Origin: JBOGGX01 sp050744245
GTDB lineage: Bacteria > Actinomycetota > Acidimicrobiia > Acidimicrobiales > JBOGGX01
Assembly: GCA_050744245.1 (NCBI GenBank)
Contig: JBOGGX010000220.1
Coordinates: 1-15,089, forward strand
Direction of reading: 5' to 3'
DNA: 15,089 nucleotides
Part shown: piece after piece, positions 1-5,359 of the stretch
Layout: each line of letters begins with the position of its first letter
Numbering within the stretch: the stretch's first letter is position 1
Position numbers and translations under genes: made by a program
Notes under the pieces: generated by a model
The model's input: only the letters and a program-made list of their open reading frames with translations
What the model was told of the DNA's origin: nothing
The model's database searches: none

Positions 1-2
1 GG

Positions 3-74
3 ACCGAGGCCTGGCTCCACGACCAGGGCCTGCACAAGCTGCTCGGCACCATTCGCTACCCGAAGGCGGCGTAA
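3..74 (+). CDS. Group II intron reverse transcriptase/maturase, C-terminal end only (partial)
   Basis: The reading frame is open from the window edge to a TAA at 72-74 and gives 23 residues ending in LHKLLGTIRYPKAA. The tail pattern 'WL..QGL..L...RYP' resembles C-termini I remember for intron-encoded reverse transcriptases, but the main support is position: the stop lies about 22 nt before a recognisable intron domain V, where a domain IV-encoded maturase normally ends. The full enzyme would splice its intron and copy it into DNA by target-primed reverse transcription. The catalytic RT domain is outside the window, so activity cannot be judged. The strand agrees with the intron RNA strand. 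The alternative is an unrelated gene end that happens to precede the intron. Confidence 0.6.
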   Translation, partial: TEAWLHDQGLHKLLGTIRYPKAA

Positions 75-180
75 CCATGTCCGGAGGACCGTCGGTAAGC
101 CGTATGCGGGAAAACTGCACGTACGGACTGAAAGGGGGATGGGGAACCGGGCCTTCACAGGCACCGCGCCCCTGACCACC
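75..180 (+). mobile_element. Group II intron 3' end (domains V and VI)
   Basis: Domain V lies at about 97-129: AAGCCGTATG, then the upper stem GCGG/CTGC closed by a GAAAA-like loop, then the two-base bulge A119 C120 and GTACGG. It contains the catalytic triad AGC at 98-100. Six pairs (C100-G126 to T105-G121) are intact, but A98 faces C128 and G99 faces A127, where most introns keep A-U and G-U. Domain VI follows at about 134-180. It has GGGG 141-144 pairing with CCCC 169-172, an inner GCC/GGC stem around TTCACA, and an unpaired A175 suitable as branch point. The exact 3' splice site is not certain and should fall between about 176 and 181. The intron body and 5' end are upstream of the window. 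Confidence 0.8.
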
Positions 181-181
181 A

Positions 182-733
182 ATGGCCGCCCCCGAGTACG
201 TCCCGGTCAAGCCGATCGACGACGTCCGGGCCTACGAATCGCCGCCCCGCCGCCCCCAACCGTGGCTGTCCGACCGGCCGGGCGATCTCGACGCCGGCCA
301 ACCGAAGGGCGGCACCCTCGGCTGGCCAGGACCCGACCAGGGCTACGCCCTGGCGCTGGCGAGGCTGCTGCGCGACCGGCTGCGGCTGGCCGAGCGCGAG
401 CACCACGACGACGTGGTCGAGGGCGGGGTCGGCATCGCGCTCAAGCGGGCATCGCTGCTCGGCCGGGCTCCGGTGATCCACGACCTCGTCATCGCCTTCA
501 CCATCTGGGGCTTCCTCGACGAATCACCTCCCGACGAGCTGGTCGAGCTGCGCCGCGCCGCCTTCGACGAGCTCTCGTTGCCGCTCCATTACCGGGAGCA
601 GCGACGGCTGGTGGCATCGGTGCCCGATGAGGTGCTGTACCTCCCGCCGGCCGAGGTCGAGGAGGCCTACCGCCGAGACTGGCGCGGCCAGATCGACGTC
701 GGGTCGCTCGGGCCGCCCCGGCCGTCCACCTGA
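182..733 (+). CDS. Conserved hypothetical protein upstream of gltX
   Basis: This 183-aa soluble protein has no signal peptide or clear membrane segment, and I cannot assign a function. The N-terminus (MAAPEYVPVKPIDDVRAYES) and a central stretch with GVGIALKRASLLGRAPVIHD and IAFTIWGFLDE look like a conserved family that I associate with actinobacteria, in which the protein starts at this Met. The frame shows the strong third-position GC bias expected of a real gene here. The ATG follows the group II intron 3' end with almost no exon sequence between them, so any native promoter and ribosome-binding site lie upstream of the intron or have been replaced by intron sequence. gltX begins 21 bp downstream on the same strand. 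Confidence 0.8.
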   Translation: MAAPEYVPVKPIDDVRAYESPPRRPQPWLSDRPGDLDAGQPKGGTLGWPGPDQGYALALARLLRDRLRLAEREHHDDVVEGGVGIALKRASLLGRAPVIHDLVIAFTIWGFLDESPPDELVELRRAAFDELSLPLHYREQRRLVASVPDEVLYLPPAEVEEAYRRDWRGQIDVGSLGPPRPST

Positions 734-741
734 CGCACCGG

Positions 742-747
742 TAGCCT
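742..747 (+). promoter_or_regulatory. Candidate -10 box for leaderless gltX mRNA
   Basis: TAGCCT fits TANNNT and ends 7 nt before the GTG of gltX, so transcription would begin at or next to the start codon. No Shine-Dalgarno sequence stands in the short gap, which agrees with leaderless translation. No good -35 is visible. Confidence 0.4.
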
Positions 748-754
748 CCGGCGG

Positions 755-2176
755 GTGAGCGTCGTCCCCGAGCCCGGCCATCCCCGGCTCCGATTCGCCC
801 CGTCGCCCACCGGCTATCTGCATGTCGGTGGGGCCCGGGCCGTCCTCTACAACTGGCTCTTCGCCCGCCAGCAGGGCGGTCGGCTGCTCCTGCGGATCGA
901 GGACACCGACGTCGAGCGGAACCGCCCTGAGCTGGTCGACAACATCCTCGACATGATCCTCTGGCTTGGCCTCGAGTGGGACGGGGAGCCCGTCCATCAG
1001 TCCGATCGCCTCGACCTCTATCGCGACGCGGCCGCCAAGCTGGTCGCCGCCGGCCGGGCCTACTGGTGCGACTGCCAGCCGGCCGCTGTCCAGGCCCGGG
1101 CGGCCGCGCGGGGCGGCCCGCCCGGCTACGACGGGTTCTGCCGCGATCGGGGACTCGGGCCCGGTCCGGGCGCGGCCCTGCGCTTCCGAGCCCCGGACGA
1201 CGGCACCACGGTCGTCACCGACGTCGTGCGCGGCGAGGTCGCGTTCGAGAACCGGGCCATCGAGGACTTCGTCATCCTCCGCTCGTCGGGCATCCCGACG
1301 TTCCTCCTGGCCAACCTGGTCGACGACGCCGACATGACCATCACCCACGTGCTGCGGGGCGAGGAGCACCTCAACGGAACCCCGAAGTACGTGCTGCTCG
1401 GTGAGGCCCTGGGCCTCGCCCACCGCCCGGTGTTCGCCCATCTCCCGATCCTCGTGAACGAGCGCCGCCAGAAGCTGTCGAAGCGGCGCGACGACATCTC
1501 GGTCGCCGACTACAAGGCGCAGGGCTTCCTGCCCGAGGCGATGGTGAACTACCTGGCGCTGCTCGGGTGGGGACCGCCCGACGGGGTGGAGGTCCGGCCG
1601 CTCGTTGAAATGGTTGAGCTGTTCCGGCTCGAGGACGTGAACCCGTCGCCGGCGTTCTTCGACGTGCGCAAGCTCACCCACATCAACGGCGAGTACATCA
1701 GGGCGCTTCCGCTCGGCGAGTTCCTGGCTCGGGCCGACGACTTCATCACCCACGGCGAGCCGGCGCGCCGGGCGCTGCGGTCGATGGGGGCCGAGGTGCA
1801 GCCGCGGATCACGACCCTGGCCGAGGCCGAGGGCTACGCCGACTTCCTCTTCCTCGACGAACCGGTGATCGACGAGGCGGCCTGGCTGAAGGCGACGAAG
1901 GACGAGCGGGCCCCGGCGATGCTGGACCTGACCCGATCGGGGCTCGATGGGGCCGAATGGACGGTCGACGGGGTGGAGGCCGCAGTCAGGGACGCCGCCC
2001 TGGCCGCGGGCTACGTCAACGCCGAGGGCAACCCGCAGCTGGCCAAGGCCCAGGCGCCGATCAGGGTGGCGATCACCGGGCGCGCCGTCGGGCCGCCGTT
2101 GTGGCAGTCGATCGTCGTGCTCGGCCGGGAGGCGACTGCCAGCCGTTTGGCGGCCGCCCGCGCGAAACTCCCCTAA
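755..2176 (+). CDS. gltX: Glutamyl-tRNA synthetase (GluRS)
   Basis: This 473-aa cytoplasmic class I aminoacyl-tRNA synthetase joins glutamate to tRNA-Glu using ATP. In organisms lacking GlnRS it also makes Glu-tRNA-Gln for later amidation. The N-terminal Rossmann domain opens with RFAPSPTGYLHVGGAR, with the HIGH signature as HVGG at 23-26. The second signature is KLSKR at 240-244. A zinc-type cluster C105-x-C107 ... C129 sits in the connective insertion. The C-terminal half is the helical anticodon-binding region, and the length is normal for a bacterial GluRS. The GTG start sits next to a conserved FAPSPTG motif at the usual distance and behind a TANNNT box. The DUF218 gene starts at the base after the stop, so the two are probably cotranscribed. 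A tRNA-Gln gene lies 1.4 kb downstream, an arrangement similar to the GluRS-tRNA clusters of other actinobacteria. Confidence 0.97.
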   Translation: MSVVPEPGHPRLRFAPSPTGYLHVGGARAVLYNWLFARQQGGRLLLRIEDTDVERNRPELVDNILDMILWLGLEWDGEPVHQSDRLDLYRDAAAKLVAAGRAYWCDCQPAAVQARAAARGGPPGYDGFCRDRGLGPGPGAALRFRAPDDGTTVVTDVVRGEVAFENRAIEDFVILRSSGIPTFLLANLVDDADMTITHVLRGEEHLNGTPKYVLLGEALGLAHRPVFAHLPILVNERRQKLSKRRDDISVADYKAQGFLPEAMVNYLALLGWGPPDGVEVRPLVEMVELFRLEDVNPSPAFFDVRKLTHINGEYIRALPLGEFLARADDFITHGEPARRALRSMGAEVQPRITTLAEAEGYADFLFLDEPVIDEAAWLKATKDERAPAMLDLTRSGLDGAEWTVDGVEAAVRDAALAAGYVNAEGNPQLAKAQAPIRVAITGRAVGPPLWQSIVVLGREATASRLAAARAKLP

Positions 2177-2866
2177 GTGGCAGTTGAGGCGCAACAGGGG
2201 AGGGCGCGCCCGAACGGCACCGGCGGTGGCGGCGGCACAACCCGACCTCGCCGCAGGGGCCGGCTCCGACTCGCGCTGCGGATCGGTGGCCTGCTGCTGG
2301 TGGCGCTCGTCCTCTATGTCGGCGTCACGTTCGTGCAGGTGTGGCTGGCCTCGCGGCGCGACGAGGCCAGGGCGGCCGACGCCATCATCGTGCTCGGCGC
2401 CGCGCAGTACGACGGCGAACCGTCGCCCGTGCTGGCCGCCCGTCTCGATCACGCGGCCAACCTCTACCGGCGAGGTCTGGCGCCCCTCATCGTGGTGACC
2501 GGAGGCCGGCAGGAGGGCGACCGCTACACCGAGGCCGGCGCCGGAGCGGCCTATCTGGAACGCCTCCGCATCCCCGGCACCGCGATCGAACGGGAGACCA
2601 CGAGCGCCCACTCGTGGGAGTCGCTCGCCGCCGCGGCCCGCTTCCTGCAGGACGACGGCATCGAACGCGTGCTCCTCGTCTCCGATCCGTACCACTCCTT
2701 CCGCATCGACGCCATCGCCGACGACCTCGGACTGGAGGCCTTCGTGTCGCCGACGCCGTCGAGCCCGGTCGGCGGCGGGGCCGAGCTGCGGGCCATGGCC
2801 CGCGAAACGGCGGCGGTCGCCGTGGGCCGGGTCATCGGCTACCGCCGGCTGCTCCGACTCGGGTGA
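2177..2866 (+). CDS. DUF218/YdcF-like membrane-anchored protein
   Basis: This 229-aa protein has a Gly- and Arg-rich cytoplasmic start (residues 1-35), one hydrophobic segment at about 36-58, and a DUF218 (YdcF/SanA/ElyC-like) domain from about 67 to the end. The domain signature is DAIIVLGAAQYDGEPSPVL near 68-86, followed by IVVTGG, a conserved E-x-x-S-x-xS-W-E-S-type stretch (ERETTSAHSWESL), and VLLVSDPYHSFR. Family members fold like Rossmann enzymes and are linked to envelope or peptidoglycan-precursor processes, but no single reaction is established. With the basic residues before the segment, the domain is expected outside the membrane. The GTG start touches the gltX stop (TAA then GTG), which implies translational coupling. 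Confidence 0.88.
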   Translation: MAVEAQQGRARPNGTGGGGGTTRPRRRGRLRLALRIGGLLLVALVLYVGVTFVQVWLASRRDEARAADAIIVLGAAQYDGEPSPVLAARLDHAANLYRRGLAPLIVVTGGRQEGDRYTEAGAGAAYLERLRIPGTAIERETTSAHSWESLAAAARFLQDDGIERVLLVSDPYHSFRIDAIADDLGLEAFVSPTPSSPVGGGAELRAMARETAAVAVGRVIGYRRLLRLG

Positions 2867-2895
2867 CGTGAGGCAGGCGGTGCGACCAACGTCAC
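2863..2895 (+). other. Inverted repeat spanning the stop codon of the DUF218 gene
   Basis: GTGACGT at 2863-2869 pairs perfectly with ACGTCAC at 2889-2895 across a 19-nt loop, and the first arm contains the TGA stop. There is no T-run afterwards. It could be a weak terminator or attenuating hairpin of the gltX unit, or an operator for the acetyltransferase gene that follows. Confidence 0.35.
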
Positions 2896-2930
2896 GCCCG
2901 CAGCCCTTCCCAAACGCCGAGGGCCCCCCG

Positions 2931-2936
2931 TAACGT
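2931..2936 (+). promoter_or_regulatory. Candidate -10 box for leaderless acetyltransferase mRNA
   Basis: TAACGT fits TANNNT and ends 6 nt before the GTG start at 2943. The same arrangement is seen in front of gltX. No Shine-Dalgarno sequence is present, and the -35 is not recognisable. Confidence 0.4.
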
Positions 2937-2942
2937 CGCCTT

Positions 2943-3494
2943 GTGACCCAGCCCGTCCGAGGGATGGTCGTCCTCGCCGGTGGCGAGCAGGTGCGGATCC
3001 GTCCCGTGCGGCCCGATGATGCTCCGCTCGTGGCGGCCGGCTTCGAGGCGCTCGATCCGGCCACCCGCCGGCTCAGGTTCTTCTCGCCCATGCCGAGGCT
3101 CAGCCCGGCGCTGCTGCGCTGGATGGTCGAGGTCGATCACCGAGACCACGAAGCCCTGGTGGCCGAGGCCGTCGACGGCCCAGACGCCGGTGCCCTGGTG
3201 GGCGTGGCGCGCTATGTCCGGCTGCGCGCCGACCCGGCCGCGGCCGAGGTGGCGGTCACCGTGTGCCAGTTCCGACGGCGCCAGGGTCTCGGCACCGCTC
3301 TGTTGCGGGCCCTGCGGCTGGCCGCCCTGGCCCATGGGATCGAGCGGTTCACTGGCGAGGTGATGGGCGAGAACCGGCCGGCGCTCGCCTGGCTGGCGGC
3401 CGGCGACGCCACGTTCGACTACTCGGAGCCCAGAACACCGGCCTTCACGGTCCCGCTGCGACGGCATCGCCAGCCCGACACCGCCGCCTCCTGA
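2943..3494 (+). CDS. GNAT-family N-acetyltransferase
   Basis: This 183-aa protein has the fold signature of GCN5-related acetyltransferases. It starts with the usual first strand, VRIRPVRPDDAP (17-28), and carries the acetyl-CoA pyrophosphate-binding motif R112-R-Q-G115-L-G117-T at the head of the long helix, in the pattern Q/R-x-x-G-x-G/A. The family moves an acetyl group from acetyl-CoA to an amine. The acceptor, whether small molecule or protein lysine, cannot be read from the sequence. The stretch ALDPATRRLRFFSPMPRLS resembles the GNAT domains of Pat-type protein acetyltransferases, but the nucleotide-binding half of those enzymes is absent. The GTG start follows a TANNNT box, suggesting a transcript separate from gltX. 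It lies 76 bp after the DUF218 gene and 55 bp before the tRNA-Gln gene. Confidence 0.88.
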   Translation: MTQPVRGMVVLAGGEQVRIRPVRPDDAPLVAAGFEALDPATRRLRFFSPMPRLSPALLRWMVEVDHRDHEALVAEAVDGPDAGALVGVARYVRLRADPAAAEVAVTVCQFRRRQGLGTALLRALRLAALAHGIERFTGEVMGENRPALAWLAAGDATFDYSEPRTPAFTVPLRRHRQPDTAAS

Positions 3495-3505
3495 CCAAGG
3501 GGGCG

Positions 3506-3534
3506 TTGGGAAGCCGCAGACACGCGGCTAACCT
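3506..3534 (+). promoter_or_regulatory. tRNA-Gln promoter
   Basis: TTGGGA at 3506-3511 (-35 like) and TAACCT at 3529-3534 (-10) are separated by exactly 17 nt. Transcription would begin near 3541, about nine bases before the mature tRNA end. Confidence 0.6.
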
Positions 3535-3549
3535 GCCGAGTCCGCCCGA

Positions 3550-3624
3550 TCGGGGGTGGTGTAATCGGCAACACGACAGGTTCTGGCCCTGTTATTGGGG
3601 GTTCGAGTCCTCCCCCCCGAGCCA
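3550..3624 (+). tRNA. tRNA-Gln (CTG anticodon), CCA encoded
   Basis: The whole cloverleaf folds. The acceptor stem is 3550-3556 with 3614-3620 (TCGGGGG/CCCCCGA). The D stem is GTG 3559-3561 with CAC 3572-3574, with GG in the loop. The anticodon stem is ACAGG 3576-3580 with CCTGT 3588-3592, and the loop TTCTGGC places the anticodon CTG at 3583-3585. The variable loop has four bases. The T stem is 3597-3601 with 3609-3613, around the loop TTCGAGT. The discriminator G3621 is followed by CCA at 3622-3624. It reads CAG glutamine codons. tRNA 3' ends are common targets of tyrosine recombinases, and one is encoded 1.7 kb away with its gene pointing toward this tRNA. Confidence 0.96.
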
Positions 3625-3637
3625 CCCGAGAGGAAAG

Positions 3638-3663
3638 AAGCCCAGGTCAGCGGCCTGGGGCTT
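3638..3663 (+). terminator. Hairpin terminator after tRNA-Gln
   Basis: AAGCCCAGG (3638-3646) pairs with CCTGGGGCTT (3654-3663) with one bulged G and a seven-base loop. It begins 14 nt after the CCA end, the normal place for a tRNA terminator. There is no long T-run, which is common in high-GC actinobacteria. Confidence 0.65.
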
Positions 3664-3693
3664 CCGCGCGAGAGGCGTCGACGTGCCGTCCGC

Positions 3694-3715
3694 GGTCACG
3701 AGCTGGTCACGAGCT
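3694..3715 (+). repeat. Perfect tandem 11-bp direct repeat
   Basis: GGTCACGAGCT occurs at 3694-3704 and again at 3705-3715 with no gap. It sits in the non-coding stretch between the tRNA hairpin and the sigma-like gene. An 11-bp period is one helical turn, so a bound protein would contact the same face twice. Candidate roles are arm-type sites for the recombinase or excisionase, or an operator for the sigma gene. Confidence 0.6.
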
Positions 3716-3754
3716 TCGACCATCACTCCGATCGTCGCCATCCGAGCGCAAGAA

Positions 3755-3790
3755 TCTCAGGGACTTCGCCCAGGTGGAGACATAGGACGG
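3755..3790 (+). promoter_or_regulatory. Candidate sigma-specific promoter, copy 1 (upstream of sigma-like gene)
   Basis: TCTCAGGGAC (3755-3764), 16 nt, then CATAGGACGG (3781-3790). The same two blocks with the same spacing recur at 4594-4629. The GGGAC core resembles the GGAAC-type -35 of ECF sigma factors, and CATAG sits at -10 distance. Transcription would begin near 3792, which limits the sigma gene start to 3844 or later. Confidence 0.6.
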
Positions 3791-3843
3791 GGCGACGCCC
3801 AGCGGGTCTCGCTGGTCGCCGACACGCCCGATCGACGAGACGC

Positions 3844-4581
3844 ATGGACGCTGCCCGGAATCGCCGCCGCCCAAGGAGCGAGCTTTACAACCTGGTGAGC
3901 GTCGCGGGCTCCGACGTCGAGCTCGTGGCCGACGTCCAGCTCGAGGCGAGCACTGGGATCGAGAACGGACCCGCTTGGCGACTCGTTCGCGACGACATCC
4001 ATTGCTATGCGGTCCCGGTCCTGTCGTCGTTGATCCTGCAGGGTTCGGTCTGGGGCCTGTACCACGGTCTCGGCGGGCAGCCAGCCAACGACTTGCGCAC
4101 CCCGGTCGGCGGCGTCGACTGGGAAGACGCCCACGACCTGGCGGCCGATACCGTCCTTGGCGCGCTTCCGATCCTTCGCCGCCAGCTCATCACCGGGCGG
4201 TGGAACAGCGATGGCGGCGCGTCGATCCGCACTTGGTCGGTCAATCTCTCCATCCTGCGTTTGCCCGGACCGTGGCGAAAGTGGCGCAAGGCCAGGCTGC
4301 CGCGGCTGCCCCATCGAGTCGATCAACAACCAGACCGTGATCACCAGCCCGAGGCGATCGTATACTCCGTGGAGTTCGAGCGGCACGTCGAACTCCTCGG
4401 CGACGAACTACTCGAGTCGATTGTTCGCATGGACTGTGCTGGCCTCACCGATCGGCAAATCGCCGAGAAGGTTGAGCGAACGGCCAAGAGCGTCGAGTAC
4501 CGACTCCACGTCGCGCGCCAAGCGATGAGACGACGCGCTGGGAGAGAAGCCCGCCTCGACGCGAGAGGCGGGGTCGCGTGA
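3844..4581 (+). CDS. Sigma-70-like (ECF-type) regulatory protein
   Basis: From ATG 3844 this is a 245-aa protein. The C-terminal region at about 200-230 (LTDRQIAEKVERTAKSVEYR) is a sigma-70 region 4/LuxR-like helix-turn-helix, which would contact the -35 element. The middle part, with DWEDAHDLAADTV at 92-104 followed by a 'GRW....GASIRTW' stretch, matches my memory of a divergent sigma-factor group from actinobacteria ('LA.ETV..AL..F....GRWD...GASLRTFF'), in which these replace region 2. The open frame extends back into the tRNA at 3595, but the candidate promoter at 3755-3790 and the lack of other starts favour ATG 3844. GTG 3895 is a weaker alternative (AAGGAG 16 nt before it). Ribosome-binding signal for 3844 is weak. 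It probably drives its own promoter and that of the small-protein operon downstream. A non-sigma HTH protein is possible. Confidence 0.7.
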   Translation: MDAARNRRRPRSELYNLVSVAGSDVELVADVQLEASTGIENGPAWRLVRDDIHCYAVPVLSSLILQGSVWGLYHGLGGQPANDLRTPVGGVDWEDAHDLAADTVLGALPILRRQLITGRWNSDGGASIRTWSVNLSILRLPGPWRKWRKARLPRLPHRVDQQPDRDHQPEAIVYSVEFERHVELLGDELLESIVRMDCAGLTDRQIAEKVERTAKSVEYRLHVARQAMRRRAGREARLDARGGVA

Positions 4582-4593
4582 TCGCCCAAAGGT

Positions 4594-4629
4594 TCTCAGG
4601 GACAACGGCGGAGTCCTCGCATAGCACGG
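4594..4629 (+). promoter_or_regulatory. Candidate sigma-specific promoter, copy 2 (upstream of small basic proteins)
   Basis: TCTCAGGGAC (4594-4603), 16 nt, then CATAGCACGG (4620-4629), identical to the copy at 3755-3790 except for one base. The spacers have no obvious similarity, so the conservation is confined to the two blocks, as expected for a promoter. The start codon at 4661 lies 31 nt beyond it, with an ideal ribosome-binding site in between. Confidence 0.6.
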
Positions 4630-4660
4630 AGTGACAACCAACTCTCGAAGGAGGTCCCCT

Positions 4661-4798
4661 GTGCCGTCACGTCGCACGAGCCCACGAGCGGCCCGAGCCG
4701 CAAGCAAAGTCCTGCGTTCCAAGAGCACCGCCAAGGCGTCGAAGACGGCCGCCGGCAGCGCGCTGTCGCAGGCCGCGCCGAAGCGGGGAAAGCGGTGA
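4661..4798 (+). CDS. Small basic Ala/Lys/Arg-rich protein (45 aa)
   Basis: The start is set by a perfect AAGGAGG at 4648-4654, six bases before GTG 4661. The 45-aa product has six Lys, seven Arg and no acidic residue, with many Ala and Ser. It ends in SKTAAGSALSQAAPKRGKR. The pattern 'SPRAARAASKVLRS...SK.AAGSALSQ' resembles a family of tiny uncharacterised bacterial proteins I recall from mobile and chromosomal settings. By composition it could be a DNA- or RNA-binding, histone-H1-tail-like protein; that is inference. It lies behind the second copy of the putative sigma-specific promoter and overlaps the next small gene by four bases. Confidence 0.8.
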   Translation: MPSRRTSPRAARAASKVLRSKSTAKASKTAAGSALSQAAPKRGKR

Positions 4799-4917
4799 CC
4801 ATTCGACGCACGACTACCAAGACGGTCACTCGGTCTGTGCCTGTCCGTACCCCTCGTGGCACTCGGCACGTACCGATCCGGATCACGACTCGCGTGACCG
4901 TGACTCGTCGCCGATGA
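4795..4917 (+). CDS. Tiny Thr/Arg-rich basic protein (40 aa)
   Basis: GTG 4795 overlaps the previous stop in the sequence GTGA, a typical translational coupling. The 40-aa product has 11 Arg, one Lys, 12 Thr and no Asp or Glu. Its C-terminal half alternates Thr/Val/Ile with Arg (IRITTRVTVTRRR), which would form an amphipathic beta strand. I do not recognise a family. The shared promoter and coupling suggest it works with the 45-aa basic protein. It could be non-coding chance, since no independent ribosome-binding site is needed or seen, but the exact coupling and the strong charge bias argue for a real gene. Confidence 0.55.
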   Translation: MTIRRTTTKTVTRSVPVRTPRGTRHVPIRITTRVTVTRRR

Positions 4918-4963
4918 CATCGACGGTCAACCAACTGTGCACTGATACGACCGGCGTGCCGGG

Positions 4964-5152
4964 TTACTGCGCGGTTGCGGCGCGTCGGCGCTCGTAGTCC
5001 TCGAGCACAGACTCCCTGACGTAGACCAGGCCGTCGTTACCCTTGCCCGCTGCAAGCTGGCCGGTCGCCACGAGTTCGTATACGTCCGAGCCGTCCAGGC
5101 CGAGGCGTCGAGCAACCTCAGGGATCCGGAGCAGCTGTTCAGTCATCTCCAT
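4964..5152 (-). CDS. Excisionase-like helix-turn-helix protein
   Basis: This 62-aa protein is built almost wholly of a MerR/excisionase-type winged HTH: LLRIPEVARRLGLDGSDVYE (7-26), then a wing with GLVYVRESVLEDYERRR. Such proteins bind near the attachment site, bend DNA and turn the recombinase toward excision. The ATG at 5150-5152 is preceded by GGAGGG about nine bases upstream on the coding strand. It is the last gene of the - strand operon that also holds the recombinase, with a 21-bp gap after the 61-aa gene. It converges with the small basic genes, leaving 46 bp between stops. Confidence 0.82.
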   Translation of the reverse strand: MEMTEQLLRIPEVARRLGLDGSDVYELVATGQLAAGKGNDGLVYVRESVLEDYERRRAATAQ

Positions 5153-5173
5153 CAGGCTACGCCCTCCGTCGGT

Positions 5174-5359
5174 TCAGAGATCCGGCAGGTCGGGAAGGAG
5201 CTTCTCGACCATGATGCGGGCCGCATCCTCGAGACGGCGACGGCGTTCGCCGCCGCTGATGTCTTCGAGCGCTTCGTCGAGGGCGAAGAGCACCGTCGCC
5301 GCTTCCTGGCGGGTGAGCACGATTTCATCGGGGATCGACCCTCCAAAGGGCGCGCTCAC
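5174..5359 (-). CDS. Small helical protein coupled to the recombinase (61 aa)
   Basis: The GTG at 5357-5359 overlaps the recombinase stop in the arrangement GTGA, so translation is probably coupled. The product is acidic in the middle and helical: IVLTRQEAATVLFALDEALE (13-32) followed by ERRRRLEDAARIMVEKLLPDLPDL. There is no HTH, signal peptide or membrane segment. I do not recognise a family. Its place between recombinase and excisionase-like gene suggests a role in controlling integration or excision, possibly by protein contact. That is inference from position only. Confidence 0.7.
   Translation of the reverse strand: MSAPFGGSIPDEIVLTRQEAATVLFALDEALEDISGGERRRRLEDAARIMVEKLLPDLPDL

Noticed and set aside
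524..3091. Long open frame on the - strand (855 codons) across gltX and its neighbours
   Set aside because: It is antisense to clearly identified genes. High GC suppresses stops in opposite frames, and its translation is Arg/Gly/Pro-rich with no recognisable domain.
3595..3843. Start of the sigma-like gene inside the tRNA (ATG 3595)
   Set aside because: The extension would translate the tRNA T arm, the terminator hairpin and the candidate promoter, and it looks like random Arg/Pro-rich sequence.
4408..4920. Open frame on the - strand (170 codons) across the small basic genes
   Set aside because: It is antisense to the 45-aa gene with its perfect ribosome-binding site and to the sigma HTH region. 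It has no ribosome-binding site or recognisable domain.
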